64,000 bases of DNA from Deinandra increscens subsp. villosa (GCA_039602395.1 JBCNJP010000018.1:4522163-4586162), one strand, 5' to 3'; positions 31,495 to 44,694 are shown, numbered from the stretch's first letter. Numbers and translations: made by a program. Notes: generated by a model not told the origin, from the sequence alone.

Positions 31495-34400
31495 TGTAAC
31501 GACCCCTAAGTTTCCAAGGACTTAAACCGATAATATATACTTATATGTTAACTATGTTACGTAACTGATTACTTGCAACGTACCAATTTTATTATACTTG
31601 CATTAAATACAATAGGAATATAGCCTTGAAATAGCCTTAATTCATGTTAAAAACAATACTTGAACATGAAGACTTCTTTGCACAGAATGGTCGCCGGAAC
31701 TTTAATAATAATGAAGCGACTAACCAAATTCGTATATCAAAATTTACCAAACTATGTGGTAAATGGCATGCATGATCCCATCATCTTGGGATTTATCATT
31801 GATATCATTATCTTTTTAACATTCATATTAATCATAACCTTTGATCAACCTATTATCATTTTATCATTTACATATTCCACAAATAACATTAACAAACCAT
31901 TAACCATTTTGTATTGAAACAACAATATGTTTAGACAATGACAACAAAACAAGACTTGTGATCCGATCCCTACGTAAGCATCGATTTATTTTACGTCCAA
32001 AACATTTTATTAAGCTTTATTAACGATCACGAAAAATGTCTTTTCACATGCATGCAATATGTACACACATGCAACGTAATTATTCAAGTTAATAACCCTC
32101 GGGTATTCTAGTTCCAAACCGAGTCATTGTTTTAATTATTTTACGTCGTCGTGGATAAATATTTCATAAAACGTTAAAGCTCGGCCGATTCAATTATTTT
32201 CTTTCCATCTCCCTTCACCTTTGAGCCAACTCGTCACCTTGCCCCCTCTCTTTTCCCTCGACGGTTCGAACCGAGTTTCGAACCCGTCCCTTGTTCTTTG
32301 TTCGGCCGAAACCAAGAAAACCACCACCATTACTATCTAGTTTATTTTTTTAGTTACTTGTACAATAGTTGACAAATTTAGATGCTAATCACATCATCTT
32401 TCAACATCATCTTACACCTATAAAATGTAGGTTAACCTTGTCACCACAACCAACCAAAACTATGGACCAAAGGTCTTTAGTTTCCCTCTACTTCCCACCT
32501 CCTTTTCCCTCTAATTTACAGCCTTATACCACTAAAAACACCCACATATCACAAGTGTTTGAAACCCGTTGAACCTCCCTTGGTGAGCCCTTGAACCAGC
32601 CAAGCACAAGGCTCGGACCCGAGCCCCTCTTTTCTCCTCTCTCAGTCCGAATCCAACCCCTACACACACAAACACTTAAATTTTTTATTTAACCATACTA
32701 CTTATTAGAAATCTTAACACTTTAACACACCCAAACACCTCCAAATTCTCTCTTTCTCTCTAGCTCATCTCGTCTCTCTCCCTCTCTCTCAGTTCTACTT
32801 GAACCGTAACCACCACCAAACCAATTTCCCAAACACCCCCATTCACTTAACACTCCTATATTTATTCATCTTTTAGAACCCTAGCCTCATTTGATACTTA
32901 CATTTCTCAATAACTTCTCCTCCTTCTCTCTCCCTTTCAAGAACCGTAAGCTCTCTTTCTCTACTCTCTCTCTAAATCTCTTGCTTAAACACACATTCTC
33001 ATGGTGATTTATGATGTTAGGAAGCTAGGACACTCAAGAATCATCATCACCATCATCATTCACGGCCTCCATCTCCATCTAGTGAGGTTCTATCTCCACT
33101 TCTCTTAGTGAAATCTTATTCTAGCTAGTGTTCTTGGTTTCTTTTCATGACAATAACACTCCATGTACAAGTCTTGACTACATTGTTGTCTAAACATCAT
33201 TTTGAACCAGAAAAGCTTACTTACTTGTAATTATCTTTATGTTTCACCATGGATCTTGTTACTACAAACTTATGATAGCATTTACTTGCAATATTATGTT
33301 CGAAACTTAGTTTGGTTGGGCCCTTATACAAACATTTGTTTAGAAAGCTTGTTTAGACATCTACTTTGAACATAGTGTATATTTGATGTTGATCTTGTAA
33401 TTTTGGACCCCATAATGTCTATGACGCGTTTTAGACTTGTAAGATAGTAAAAATATGATATATTGGACTTTAGAAATGTTACTAGTGCTTAAACTCACCA
33501 TACCAAACTTTTACCTACAAAAGTACACTTTCAAAACCCTAGAAAACACCTTTAGCTAAGGATCCGTTTTGACCGTAAAGTTTAGGCTTTTAAAAAGTAG
33601 TTTGTGATGGTTAAGATGATTTTAAAACATAGCCAAAATATCCCTTAACAAATTACTTGAATCTGGGCATAAACCGGGACTAAAACCGACACCCGGCGGG
33701 CCCGGAAACATCATTTTTGTAATAAAACCCAAATCTAGTCAAAATAAACTCATAGGGGTATGTTAATGGTAAAAACATGTTTAAAAATACATATGGTCAA
33801 TTTAGGAAGCTAACAGTGTCATTAAACGGGCAAACGGGACCAAAACGGCAAAACTAACACAAGATACACAAAACAGGCAAACTAATGAAAACCGACACTT
33901 GAAATAATTATCTACATATTTTGGACAGAAAATAATCATATTTTATTATCCTTGATTGATTTCTAACTTAAACGGATAAATATCGTGTAATCGGCGGTTA
34001 CCGCGAAATCGCCGGGTTTTTAACTAATTAGTCAAAATAATCAATTTCGCACATGAAAACCCTCATTTTGACTTAATATTTATTTCTATAAATATTTACC
34101 ATCTTTAAATATAATTTGGAAATTTTTGTATATTTTATTTAATTATAAATATATATATATATTACATTATTTCCAAATAAACATATAACCGGACACTCTC
34201 ACTTTGACTTTCTGAATCATTTAACCCTAAGGCTACCATGATGTCAAGACTTGACATACCTAATTGGAGTGACATTGATTGTCAACCCAATTACTTATTG
34301 TATGCTTTATAATTATTTAGGGTTACACTTTCGTTGATCGTGCTACCGATTTCCTGTTACTGAATCATGTGAGTTTTCACGACCCCTTTGTCCTTTAACT

Positions 34401-35269
34401 ATTTTTATCTTTGGGGGAGAATTCATACATACTTTTCCATGTTAGACAATTAGACCTTGTTATCATATCTGTTACATGTGCTTTTCCATTGTCCAAACTT
34501 GTTATCTCATGTTCATTCATGCTATAACCCAAACCCCACTATTAATTGAATCCGATTAATTATCATTTGCAAACGGTAACGTTTGAATAGATCTATTGGG
34601 TTAACGCCCCTACTCTGATTGGTAGCTCCAATCGTGACTCCGTGTTTATAGTCAAAGGGTACAAATTGTTATGTCATATCTATGCGGTATCAACCGGACA
34701 AAGGATACCAAGAGTAGGTAAACAGTCAGTTTCGGTATTCAGGGTACATGGTAATATTTTTCAACTAGTCTTATCTGATATTGTTAACTATTAACATGAA
34801 CTGTTTCCAAATTACAATTTCCATTCAACTTTTAACTGCTAGCACTTTAAACTTGTGGAACTCACCAACAATTATTTGTTGACCGTTCTCTCGTATGAAT
34901 TCTCAGGTACTTGATCTTATTTGTTGTGCATGTATCGGGCCTGCTTGGTTGTTTCCTGTCATTGCATTTTAGGGACTTTTCATTTGCTTTCTGGAGTATG
35001 GTTTAGCCTTTGGAGATTTTCCAGACATAACACCTAACGGTGTCATGTCCTAGAAATCTTTTGAAAACTTATGTGTTGTAAACCTAAACTATTTACTTTT
35101 CTCATTAAACATAATCCGCTACGTAATGATATTGGAAAAACTTCTATTTACTCCAATAATTAAACAATTTCCAAAACGGCTCTAGTTGTTGAACCATCTA
35201 GAGTACGTTCGTAACCTTGACTGTGATAACCTTTTTCGCATCCCGGCACAAATCTTACAGGGTGTGACA
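31495..35269 (+). repeat. Tekay 5' LTR (right copy)
   Basis: TGTAAC...GTGACA, 3775 bp. The segment 34417-35269 also matches the left-arm stub at 19590-20441. No gene inside. Confidence 0.93.
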
Positions 35270-35272
35270 GAG

Positions 35273-35284
35273 TGGTATCAGAGC
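35273..35284 (+). promoter_or_regulatory. Tekay primer binding site (right copy)
   Basis: TGGTATCAGAGC three bases after the 5' LTR. Confidence 0.93.
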
Positions 35285-35449
35285 GAAGGTTGTAGAACTA
35301 GATTGCATACATAGGGTCTAGATTATAGCCTAAGCTCTGTTAGTCGTACTTGCATGTATCACTATTTTCTTATACTAACTATTCCATTATTATACGTAAC
35401 ATATATATATATATATATTATCATCATTACTTGGAAACTTTGTCGCAGC

Positions 35450-36418
35450 ATGGCTTCTCATGGACCTATTGACTTGACTTCCGACTCTCAGACTGAGACA
35501 CACATTGACTTGGAGTAGCCAGTGTCACCAGTTACGACAGAGGCTCCATCATCTCCCCGTTCGCCGACTAGCGTTCTTAATGGCTCGTACGATGCTGACT
35601 CCAAGTCGTAGGAAGATTCTGCAACTAATGAGGACCCAGAGGAGCACGCGTCCTTCACCGTTGACATCACCGATTCAGATCAAGACGGAGATACTCTCAC
35701 GGTTACTTTATCCGCATCTAGCCCTATTTCCCCTGACCGTGAACCCTCATTCCGACCTTACCGTTCCATGCCTAACGGTCCCCTACGTATGTATACCCCT
35801 AGGAAGTCTGTCAGGCGTAGTAGACAGCGCGTTCCCGGACCAGTTGCTGAGTCTGAGCCGGCCCGTAAACAGTCCCTCTCCCCAGAGCCCGATGAGCTAC
35901 CCACTGAACCACAGATGATGCCACCCAAGAAACGGGTGAGATTTGCTGACAGCACTTTCGAGATCGGAGAGCCATCCGCCACTGCTGAGATCCAAGACGT
36001 GCCACTATCATCTCATACCCCAGCATCTTCTGATACACCTATCCCTATTCTTTCTGGTATCCCCATTGATTCCCTTGTTTCTTCCCTCTTCGCTTGCATC
36101 GCCTGTCGTGACGATGAGATCCGTCAGCTTCACGCCACCATCCGTAGCCTTGCTCCACCAGCCACTATCACTACCATTGCCACCTGCCTTGTTTTCCTGG
36201 AGGCCCGTGTGACCTCTCAGGACCAGGCATTTGATACTCTGCATGTTCACTTGTCTGACGCCTATGGATTCGCCGTTGAGGCCAACCAGACCATCTGAGC
36301 TCTCACAGCTACTACCCCTTCAGTGGAGGACTTCGCCAAAATTATTCGTCTGTTGCTAACAGTGATTATCCAGATCCGTGACATCCTCGACATCGTTGAT
36401 CGAGCATCGTTTCATTAG
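35450..36418 (+). pseudogene. Tekay extra ORF upstream of gag
   Basis: Starts MASHGPIDLTSDSQTETH at 35450 and ends RASFH at 36416, about 320 codons, with stops at about 35517 and 35609; the C-terminal open piece is 35768-36298. Features seen: acidic Ser/Pro-rich first half, a basic patch KSVRRSRQRVPG, the segment PPKKRVRFADSTFEIGEPS, then a helix-prone tail with CIACRDDEIRQLHATIRSL. It resembles no retroviral enzyme I know. The 316 bases to gag (36419-36734) are untranslated. The left-arm partner is 18448-19417. Confidence 0.7.
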
Positions 36419-36734
36419 AGTTGTTATTTTATGGAGTGACTGTTACTCTTTTATGGTATTATGATGTATTCGAAACTTGTATTATTGGTGAAAATGTTTT
36501 TATCACCGGACACATGTTTATGTTGGTCTGAACAATTGTGGACAAGAATTGATTACTTTGTAGCATGTACCTTTATTATCAACTCTACTGTACTTTGTAA
36601 TGTAATGTGTCGCTATGTATGTTATGTTATATTGTGGTGATTGTTATGGACTGTGCATGCCATGTTTTGATTGCATTTACTTATACTACGTGTAATATCT
36701 TACTTTATTTTTATCTTATGAAATTTAAAGTAGA

Positions 36735-37601
36735 ATGTCAAGACGCTCAAACCGTGCTAGTGACCCTACTGAACCCTCAACCCTGGACGATGCGGCTATC
36801 GAAGCCCTGATTAACCAGCGTATAACTGATGCGCTTGCAGCCGCCGAAGCAGACCGAGCCTCTGCCTCAAACGGAAGGAGATCAGGATCTCCTGGTGGTA
36901 AGACTAAGACTTTTCTTCTACAATCGGAAGATTTATGACTACAATTGTACGAGATGTATTCAAGGTTTTAAGTAACTTACAGGTGACCGAGAATGCTCTT
37001 ACAAGGATTTCATGAATTGCAAGCCCTTACACTTCAAAGGTAACGAAGGAGCTGTTAGACTCATCGCTGGTTTGAGAAGTTGGAATATGTGTTCCAGATG
37101 TGTAACTGTCCTTGTGGTTACAAGGTCAAGTACGCCACTAGCGTTTTTGGAGAAGGAGTTCTGACTTGGTGGAACTCTCATGTTGAAGCCCTCGGACAAG
37201 ACCTGGCTTACGCTATGGCTTAGAGCGAACTGAAACTACTCATGCGTGATGAGTTATGTCCTTGTGAGGAACTACAACGATTGGAAGTCGAATTCTGGAA
37301 CTTGACCATGAATGGATCAGAAATAGCTGCTTACACCCGCCAATTCCACGAATTGGCACACATCTGCCCTACTATGGTGACCCCTCTGCACAAGAAAATC
37401 AAGAGATACATCTCGGATCTTGCTCCCGCCATTCAGGGAAGTGTTATGGCTTCTAACCCCGTAAGGTTGTTGAATCCAAAGCTGTACCTATATCGTCTAT
37501 TCCTTCTAGCCAATCGAAGTCTGACCACAAGCGCAAACGCAACCATGATGGAAAGAGAAAGAAATCTTCTGACTTCACCGAGAAAACACCTGAAGTCGTG
37601 A
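36735..37601 (+). pseudogene. Tekay gag (right copy), broken, with intron-like insert
   Basis: Gag start MSRRSNRASDPTEPSTLDD at 36735. SGSPG is followed by an 85-nt GT-AG insert (36898-36982), then DRECSYKDFMNCKPLHFKGN in frame across it. A one-base loss near 37055, shared with the left copy, shifts the frame. The main capsid part follows (YKVKYATSVFGEGVLTWWN, LEVEFWNLTMNGSEIAAYTR, ICPTMVTPLHKKIKRYIS), broken by a stop near 37222. The capsid assembles particles around element RNA. Confidence 0.86.
36898..36982 (+). other. 85-nt intron-like sequence inside Tekay gag
   Basis: Donor G|GTAAGACTAAG, acceptor ACTTACAG|GTGACC, length 85 nt, same length as the left-arm copy (17873-17957). Removing it restores the gag frame SPG-GDRECSY. 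Retaining it ends translation within the insert. The splice use is inferred, not shown. Confidence 0.6.
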
Positions 37602-37888
37602 AGGCTTATGTTGTAACAGCTCCCGCACCTGATGCAAGAAAACCTGGATACACTAGAAACCAGCCCTTGTGTGGAAAATGTAACCTGCACCATACCCTGG
37701 ATTGCAGCAATGTCTACTGCAAAGGCTGCAAGGCAAAAGGTCACATTCACCGGGATTGCCCAAACCGTTCGAACAAGACGCACCCCGATGGAACCTGCTT
37801 CGAGTGTGGTAGCACTGGCCACTTCACGCCGAAATCATTTGACATGAGAAAAGAGTCAAGATACCCCTCCCCGACGATGAAGTTCTGA
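37598..37888 (+). pseudogene. Tekay gag zinc knuckles joined to a protease remnant
   Basis: Knuckles CGKCNLHHTLDC and CKAKGHIHRDC are intact. The third starts CFECGSTGHF and is then joined to the end of the protease domain, because about 378 bp present in the left copy (16653-17030) are missing. The junction shares TTC. The D-T-G active site is therefore absent and the frame closes after about 20 codons. Confidence 0.88.
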
Positions 37889-37953
37889 CAATTCAAGGAG
37901 GCTGTAGCGGAACAAAGCTAGACATCATCTCATGCACGAAAGCCCAGAAGTTT

Positions 37954-38715
37954 ATGCGCAAGGGCTACCCTGCCCTCTTAGCTCACATAACAGCTAGTCA
38001 ATCTGAGGAAAAGAAACTAAGAGACGTTCCCATCGCACGGGACTATCCTGAAGTCTTTCCCGATGATCTTCCAGGCTTGCCTCCCGCCCGACAAGTGGAA
38101 TTTCATATTGATCTGGTACCCGGAGCTGCACCCGTTGTAAAAGCCCCTTACCGTTTAGCCCCGTCTGAAATGAAGGAATTGTCAAACCAGTTGCAAGAAC
38201 TACTTGAAAAGGGTTTCATCAAACCAAGTTTCTCTCCTTGGGGCGATCCTGTTCTCTTCGTCAAGAAAAAGGATGGATCTTTCCGGATGTGTATCGATTA
38301 CCGCGAATTGAACAAACTTAGCGTAAAGAACCGATATCTACTCCCTCGAATCGACTACCTGTTCGACCAATTGCAAGGTTCTAGTTATTACTCAAAAATC
38401 GATCTTCGTTCTAGATATCATCAACTAAGAGTTCGTGAAGAAGACGTTGCGAAAACTGCCTTTCATACGCGCTATGGACACTACGAGTTTCTCATCATGC
38501 CCTTCAGACTAACCAACACGCCTGATGTCTTCATGGATTTGATGAATTACTTCTGTAAACCGTACCTCGATAAATGCGTAATCGTTTTCATTGACGACAT
38601 CTTGATCTATTCACGTAGCAAGGACGAACATGAAAAGCACCTGAAGCTTATTCTGGAACTGTTGAAGAGCAAGAAGTTGTACGCCAAGTTTTCAAAGTGC
38701 GAATTCTGGTTATGA
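37954..38715 (+). pseudogene. Tekay reverse transcriptase (right copy)
   Basis: A 253-codon open piece with DDLPGLPPARQVEFHIDLVP, SPWGDPVLFVKKKDGSFRMC, IDYRELNKLSV, IMPFRLTN and the catalytic FIDDILIYSRS (about 38586-38615). It ends at TGA after CEFWL, where family members have Arg before the next conserved GHVI; the left copy has the same TGA, so the stop predates the duplication. RSRYHQ stands where the left copy has HSGYHQ. Confidence 0.92.
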
Positions 38716-38760
38716 GAAGTACGATTCGTAGGTCACGTAATAAACGCAGCTGGAATCCAC

Positions 38761-39669
38761 GTGGATCCCACAAAAATTGAAGCTATCAAGGCTTGGAGTC
38801 CGCCTACTAACCCTTCCGAAATGCGACAATTTCTTGGACTCGCCGGTTATTACCGAAGATTTATCGTAAACTTCTCCAGATTAGCCCAGCCATTGACCAC
38901 TTTGACGCAAAAGGACAAGAAATTCGTTTGGGATCACAAAGCCGAACAAGCTTTTCAGACCCTGAAGCAAAAGTTGTGTAACGCACCCATACCATCCTTA
39001 CCAGAAGGATGTGAAGATTTCTGTGTTAAGTGCGATGCCTCACTCCAAGGTTTAGGCTGTGTACTGATGCAACGAGACAAAGTCATTGCTTACGCTTCGC
39101 GACAACTAAAAGTTCACGAGAAGAACTACACTACTCACGATTTGGAACTTGGAGTCGTCGTCTTCGCTCTTAAGATTTGGAGACACTACCTCTACAGTAC
39201 TGAATGCAAGGTTTATACCGACCACAAGAGACTTCAGCACATCCTAGATCAGAAGGATTTGAACATGAGACAGTGTCGATGGATTGAACTGCTCAGCGAC
39301 TATGACTGTAAAATCCTGTACCACCCTAGAAAGGCAAACGTTGTTGCAGATGCCTTGAGCAGGAAGGAACGTGTCAAACCCCTTCGTGTCAAATATCTTG
39401 CCATGACCATTCAAACCAGTCTCGTCACTCAGGTTTTGGTAGCACAAGCAGAAGCCTTGAAAGACGAAAACATTCAAGACGAAAGCCTCCGTGGCATGGA
39501 ACAACACCTCGAAACTAAGACTGATGGATTACGGTACTTCGTAAATTGCATGTGGATACCCGTCTACGGAGAACTTAGGAGCCTAGTCCTTTTAGAAGCT
39601 CATATAACCCGATACTCCATTCACCCCAGAGCCGATAAGATGTACCACGACCTGCGTATGTTATATTAG
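38761..39669 (+). pseudogene. Tekay RNase H and integrase zinc region
   Basis: A 302-codon open piece: the end of reverse transcriptase (MRQFLGLAGYYRRFIVNFS), RNase H (CDASLQGLGCVLMQRDK, HDLELGVVVFALKIWRHYLY, ANVVADALSRK) and the integrase entry ITRYSIHPRADKMYHDL. It ends at a TAG in front of WPNMKAGIVKY. RNase H removes RNA from the first DNA strand. Confidence 0.92.
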
Positions 39670-39678
39670 TGGCCAAAC

Positions 39679-40107
39679 ATGAAAGCTGGAATCGTTAAGT
39701 ACGTCGGTAAATGCTTAACTTGCGCCAAAGTTAAGGCCGAGCACCAGAAACCTTCCGGTTTACTTCTCCAACCCATCATCCCCGAGTGGAAGTGGGAATG
39801 CATAGCCATGGACTTCATCACCAAGTTACCCAAGAGCCGCAAGGGTAACGATTCCATTTGGGTAATTGTCGATTGTTTGATGAAATCTGCCCATATCCTC
39901 GCCATGAAGGAGAAAGATTTCCTAGAACAATTAACAAGGATGTACATGAAAAAAATAGTTTCTCGACATGGAGCCTCGATTTCCATCATCTCCGACAGAG
40001 ATGGTCGTTTTACCCCCCATTTCTGGAAATCTTTGAACAAGGCCATCGGTACTCGCCTCGATATGAGTACGGCCTATCACCCACAAACTGACGGTCAAAG
40101 CGAATGA
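39679..40107 (+). pseudogene. Tekay integrase core (right copy)
   Basis: A 142-codon open piece with CLTCAKVKAEHQKPSG, CIAMDFITKLPKSRKG (first D), IISDRDGRFTPHFWKSLNKA (second D) and HPQTDGQSE (E), so the D-D-E triad is complete. A TGA follows SE directly. The next piece continues with the C-terminal domain. Confidence 0.92.
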
Positions 40108-40866
40108 ACGATTCAGACTCTCGAAGATATGTTGCGTGCCTGCGTCATTGATTTTGGTAACAACTGGGATGAACACCTGCCATTGTGCCAATTCTCATAC
40201 AACAATAGCTATCACACCAGCATTTAGTGTGCACCTTTCGAGGCATTGTACGGGAGGAAGTGCTGATCACCTATCTGTTGGTTTGAAGTTGGTGACAGCC
40301 AACTGACAGGCCTAGAAGTTGTGATAGAGACAACCGAAAGAATCACGCAGATTCGAGACCGCTTGAAAGCAGCTCGCGATCGCCAGAAGAGCTATGCAGA
40401 TAACCGTCGTAAACCCTTATCATTCGCGAAAGGTGACAAGGTATTACTGAAAGTATTCCCGTGGAAAGGCGTCATTCGTTTTTGAAAATGTGGCAAGTTA
40501 AACCCTCGCTACATCGGTCCATTTGAAATCACTGAAACAATCAGACCCGTTGCGTACAGACAACTTCTGCTGCCCGAGCTTAGTAACGTTCACGATGTTT
40601 TTCACGTCAGTAATCTGAAGAAGTGCCTTACCGAAGAAGATCTTACCATTCCCCTCGATGAGATACATCTTGATGAATCCCTACAATTCGTTGAAGAACC
40701 CGCCGAGATCGTCGACCGCGCAGTCAAGAAATTGAAGCATAGACGTATACCTCTCGTTAAAGTTCGTTGGAACTCCCACCGTGGTTCTGAATTTACATGG
40801 GAACGCGAAGACCAGTTTCGCGCCAAGTATCCTCATCTTTTTCCTATAGCAGCAGCTCAGCCATGA
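40108..40866 (+). pseudogene. Tekay integrase C-terminus and chromodomain (right copy)
   Basis: The same frame after the TGA reads TLEDMLRACVIDFGNNWDEH and, past further stops, RDRLKAARDRQKSYADN, VFPWKGVIRF, LNPRYIGPFEI and HDVFHVSNLKKCLTEEDLT. The chromodomain is about 40690-40850 (EIVDRAVKKLKHRRIPLVKV, then a Trp-Asn stretch ending TWEREDQF). Stops after HTSI, RKC and RF make it a pseudogene. Chromodomain placement after integrase is the mark of chromoviruses. Confidence 0.9.
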
Positions 40867-40900
40867 TGACAAGCTGAATTTCGGGACGAAATTCTCCCAA

Positions 40901-40911
40901 CTAGGGGAGGA
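40901..40911 (+). promoter_or_regulatory. Tekay polypurine tract (right copy)
   Basis: CTAGGGGAGGA directly before the 3' LTR. Confidence 0.88.
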
Positions 40912-43900
40912 TGTAACAACCCTTAAGTTTCCAAGGACTTAAACCGATAATATATACTTATATGTTAACTATGTTACGTAAATGATTACTTGCAACGTAC
41001 CAATTTTATCATACTTGCATTAAATACAATAGGAATATAGCCTTGACGTAGCCTTAATTCATGTTAAAACAATACTTGAACATGAAGACTTCTTTGCATG
41101 GAATGGTCGCTGGAATTTCAATAATAATGAAGCGACTAACCAAATTCGTATATCAAAATATACCAAACTATGTGGTAAATGTCATGCATGATCCCATCAT
41201 CTTGGGATTTATCGTTGATATCATTATCGTTTTAACATTCATATTAATCATAACCTTTGATCAACCTATTATCATTTTGTTATTTACATATTCAATAAAT
41301 AACATTAACAAACCATTTTGTATCGAAACAACAATGTGTTTAGACAATGACAACAAAACAAGACTTGTGATCCGATCCCTACGTAAACATCGATTTATTT
41401 TACGTCCAAAACATTTTATTAAGCTTTATTAACGATCACGACATATGTCTTTTCACATGCATGCAATATGTACACATATTCAACGTAATTATTAAAGTTA
41501 ATAACCCTCGGGTATTCTAGTTCCAAACCGAGTCATTGTTTTAATTATTTTACGTCGTCATGGATAAATATTTTATAAAACGTTAAATCTCGATCCGATT
41601 CAACTATTTTCTTTCCATCTCCCTTCACGTTTGAGCCAACCCGTCACCTTGCCCCCTCTCTTTTTCCTCGATAGTTCGAACCGGGTTTCGAACCCGTCCC
41701 TTCTTCTTTGTTCGGTGAAACCAAGCAAACCACCACCATTACTATCTAGTTTATTTTGTTAGTTACTTGTACAATAGTTGACCAATTTAGATGCTAATCA
41801 CATCATCTTCAAACATCATCTTACACCTACAAAATGTAGGTTAACCTTGTCACCACAACTAACCAAAACTATGGACCAAATGTCCTTAGTTTCCCTCCAC
41901 TTCCCACCTCCTTTTCCCTCTAATGTTGCAGCCATATACCACTAAAAACACCCATATATCACAAGTGTTTGAAACCCCTTTAACCTCCCTTGGTGAGCCC
42001 TTGAACCGGTCAAGCACAAGGCTCGAACCTGAGCCCCTCTTTTCTCCTCTCTCGTTCCGAATCCAACCCACACACACACAAACACTTAACCTTTTTATTT
42101 AACCACACTACTTACTAGAATTCTTAACCCTTTAACACACCCAAACACCTCCAAATTCTCTCTTTCTCTCAAGCTCATCTCGTCTCTCTCTCTCCCTCTC
42201 ATTCTCTCTCTCTCTCTCGGTTCTACTTGAACCACAACCACCACCAAACCAAGCTCCCAAACACCCCCATTCACTTAACACTCCCATATTTATTCATCTA
42301 TTAGAACCCTAGCCTCATATGCTACTTACATTTCTCAAGAACTTCTCCTCCTTCTCTCTCCCTTTCAAGAACCGTAAGCTCTCTCTCTCTTTTTACTCTC
42401 TCTCTAAATCTCTTGCTTAAACACACATTCTCATGCTGATTTATGATGTTAGGAAGCTAGCACACTCAAGAAACATCACCATCATCATTCACGGCCTCCA
42501 TCTCCATCTAGTGAGGGTCTATCTTCACTTCTCTTAGTGAAATCTTATTCTAGCTAGTGTTCTTGGTTTCTTTTCATGACTATAACACTCCATGTACACG
42601 TCTTGACTACATTATTGTCTAAACATCATTTTGAACCATAAAAGCTTACTGACTTGTAATTATCTTTATGTTTCTCCATGGATCTTGTTACTACAAACTT
42701 ACGATAGCATTTACTTGCAATATTATGTTCAAAACTTAGTTTGGTTGGGCCCTTATACAAACATTTGTTTAGAAAGCTTGTTTAGACATCTACTTTGAAC
42801 ATAGTGTATATTTGATGTTGATCTTGTAATTTTGGACCCCATAATACCTATGACACGTTTTTATACTTGTAAGATAGTCAAAATATGATATCTTAGACTT
42901 TAGAAAGGTTACTAGTGCTTAAACTCACCATACCAAACTTTTACCTACAAAAGTACACTTTAAAAACCCTAGAAAACACCTTTAGCTAAGGATCCGTTTT
43001 GACCATAAATTTTAGGCTTTTAAAAAGTAGTTTGTGATGGTTAAGATGATTTTAAAACATAGCCAAAATATCCCTTAACAAATTACTTGAATCTGGGCAC
43101 AAACCGGGACTAAAACTGACACCCGGCGGGCCCGGAAACATCATTTTTGTAATAAAACCCAAATCTAGTCAAAATGAACTCATAAGGGTATTTTAATGGT
43201 AAAAAAATGTTTACAAATACATATGGTCAATTTAGGAACCTAACGGTGTCATTAAACGGGCAAATGGGACCAAAACGGCAAAACTAACACAAAATACACA
43301 AAACCGGCAAACTAATGAAAACCGACACTTGAAATAATTATCTACATATTTTGGACAGAAAATAATCATATTTTATTATCCTTGATTGATTTCTAACTTT
43401 AACGGATAAATATCGTGTAATCGCGGTTACCGCGAAATCGCCGTGTTTTTAACTAATTAGTCAAAATAACCAATTTCTCACATGAAAACCCTCATTTTTA
43501 CTTAATATTTATTTCTATAAATATTTACCATCTTTAAATATTATTAGGGAATTTTGTATATTTTATTTAATTATAAATATATATATTTTACATTATTTCC
43601 AAATAAATATATAACCGGACACTCTCACTTTGACTTTCCGAATCATTTAACCCTAAGGTTACCATGACGTCAAGACTTGACCTACCTAATTAGAGTGACA
43701 TTGATTGTCAACCCAATTACTTATTGTATGTTTTATAATTATTTAGGGCTACACTTTTGTTGATCGTGCTACCGATTTCCTGTTACTGAATCATGTGAGT
43801 TTTCACGGCCCCTTTTTCCTTCAACTATTTTTATCTTTGGGGGAGAATTCATACATACTTTTCCATGTTAGACAACTAGACCTTGTTAATATATTTGTTA

Positions 43901-44694
43901 CATGTGTTTTTCCATTTTCCAAACGTGTTATCTCATGTTCATTCATGCTATAACCCAAACCCCAATATTAACTGAATCCGATTAATTATCATTTGCAAAT
44001 GGTAACGTTTGAATAGATCTATTGGGTTAAAGCCCCTGCTCTGATTGGTAGCTCCAATCGTGACTCCGTCTTTATAGTCAAATGGTACAAATTGTTATGT
44101 CATATCTATGCGGTATCAACCGAACAAAAGATACCAAGAGTAGGTAAACAGTCAGTTACGGTATTCAGGATACATGGTAATATTTTATAACTAGTCTTAT
44201 CTGATATTGTCAACTATTAACATGAACTGTTTCCAAATTACAATTTTCATTCAACTTTTAACTGCTAGCACTTTAAACCTGTGGAAGTCACCAACAGTTA
44301 TTTGTTGACCGTTTTCTCGTATGAATTCTCAGGTACTTGATCTTATTTGTTGTGCATGCATCGGACCTGCTTGCTTGTTTCCTGTCATTGTATTTTAGGA
44401 CTTTTCATTTGCTTTCTGGAGTATGGTTTAGCCTTTGGAGATTTTCCTGACATAACACCTAACGGTGTCATGTCCTAAAAATCTTTTGAAAACTTATGTG
44501 TTGTAAACCTAAACTATTTACTTTTCTCATTACAATTAATCCGCTGCGTAATGATATTGGAAAAACTTCTATTTACTCCAACAATTAAACAATTTCCAAA
44601 ACGGCTCTAGTTGTTGAACCATCTAGAGTACGTTCGTAACCTTGACTGCGATAACCTTTTTCACATCCCGACACAAATCTTACAGGGTGTGACA
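40912..44694 (+). repeat. Tekay 3' LTR (right copy)
   Basis: 3783 bp, TGTAACAACCC...GTGACA. Closer to the left-arm 3' LTR (9727-13564) than to the 5' LTR of its own element. Confidence 0.93.

Larger units (their letters stand above)
31495..44694 (+). mobile_element. Tekay-type chromovirus, complete ends (right copy)
   Basis: 13.2 kb, bounded by LTRs of 3775 and 3783 bp and a 5-bp target duplication. Inserted in the Athila-like element between its protease and reverse transcriptase. The order is PBS, extra ORF, gag (with intron-like insert), knuckles, [protease deleted], reverse transcriptase, RNase H, integrase, chromodomain, polypurine tract. LTR divergence of about 5% in a 225-base sample suggests an insertion some million years old. 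It is not autonomous. Confidence 0.95.
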
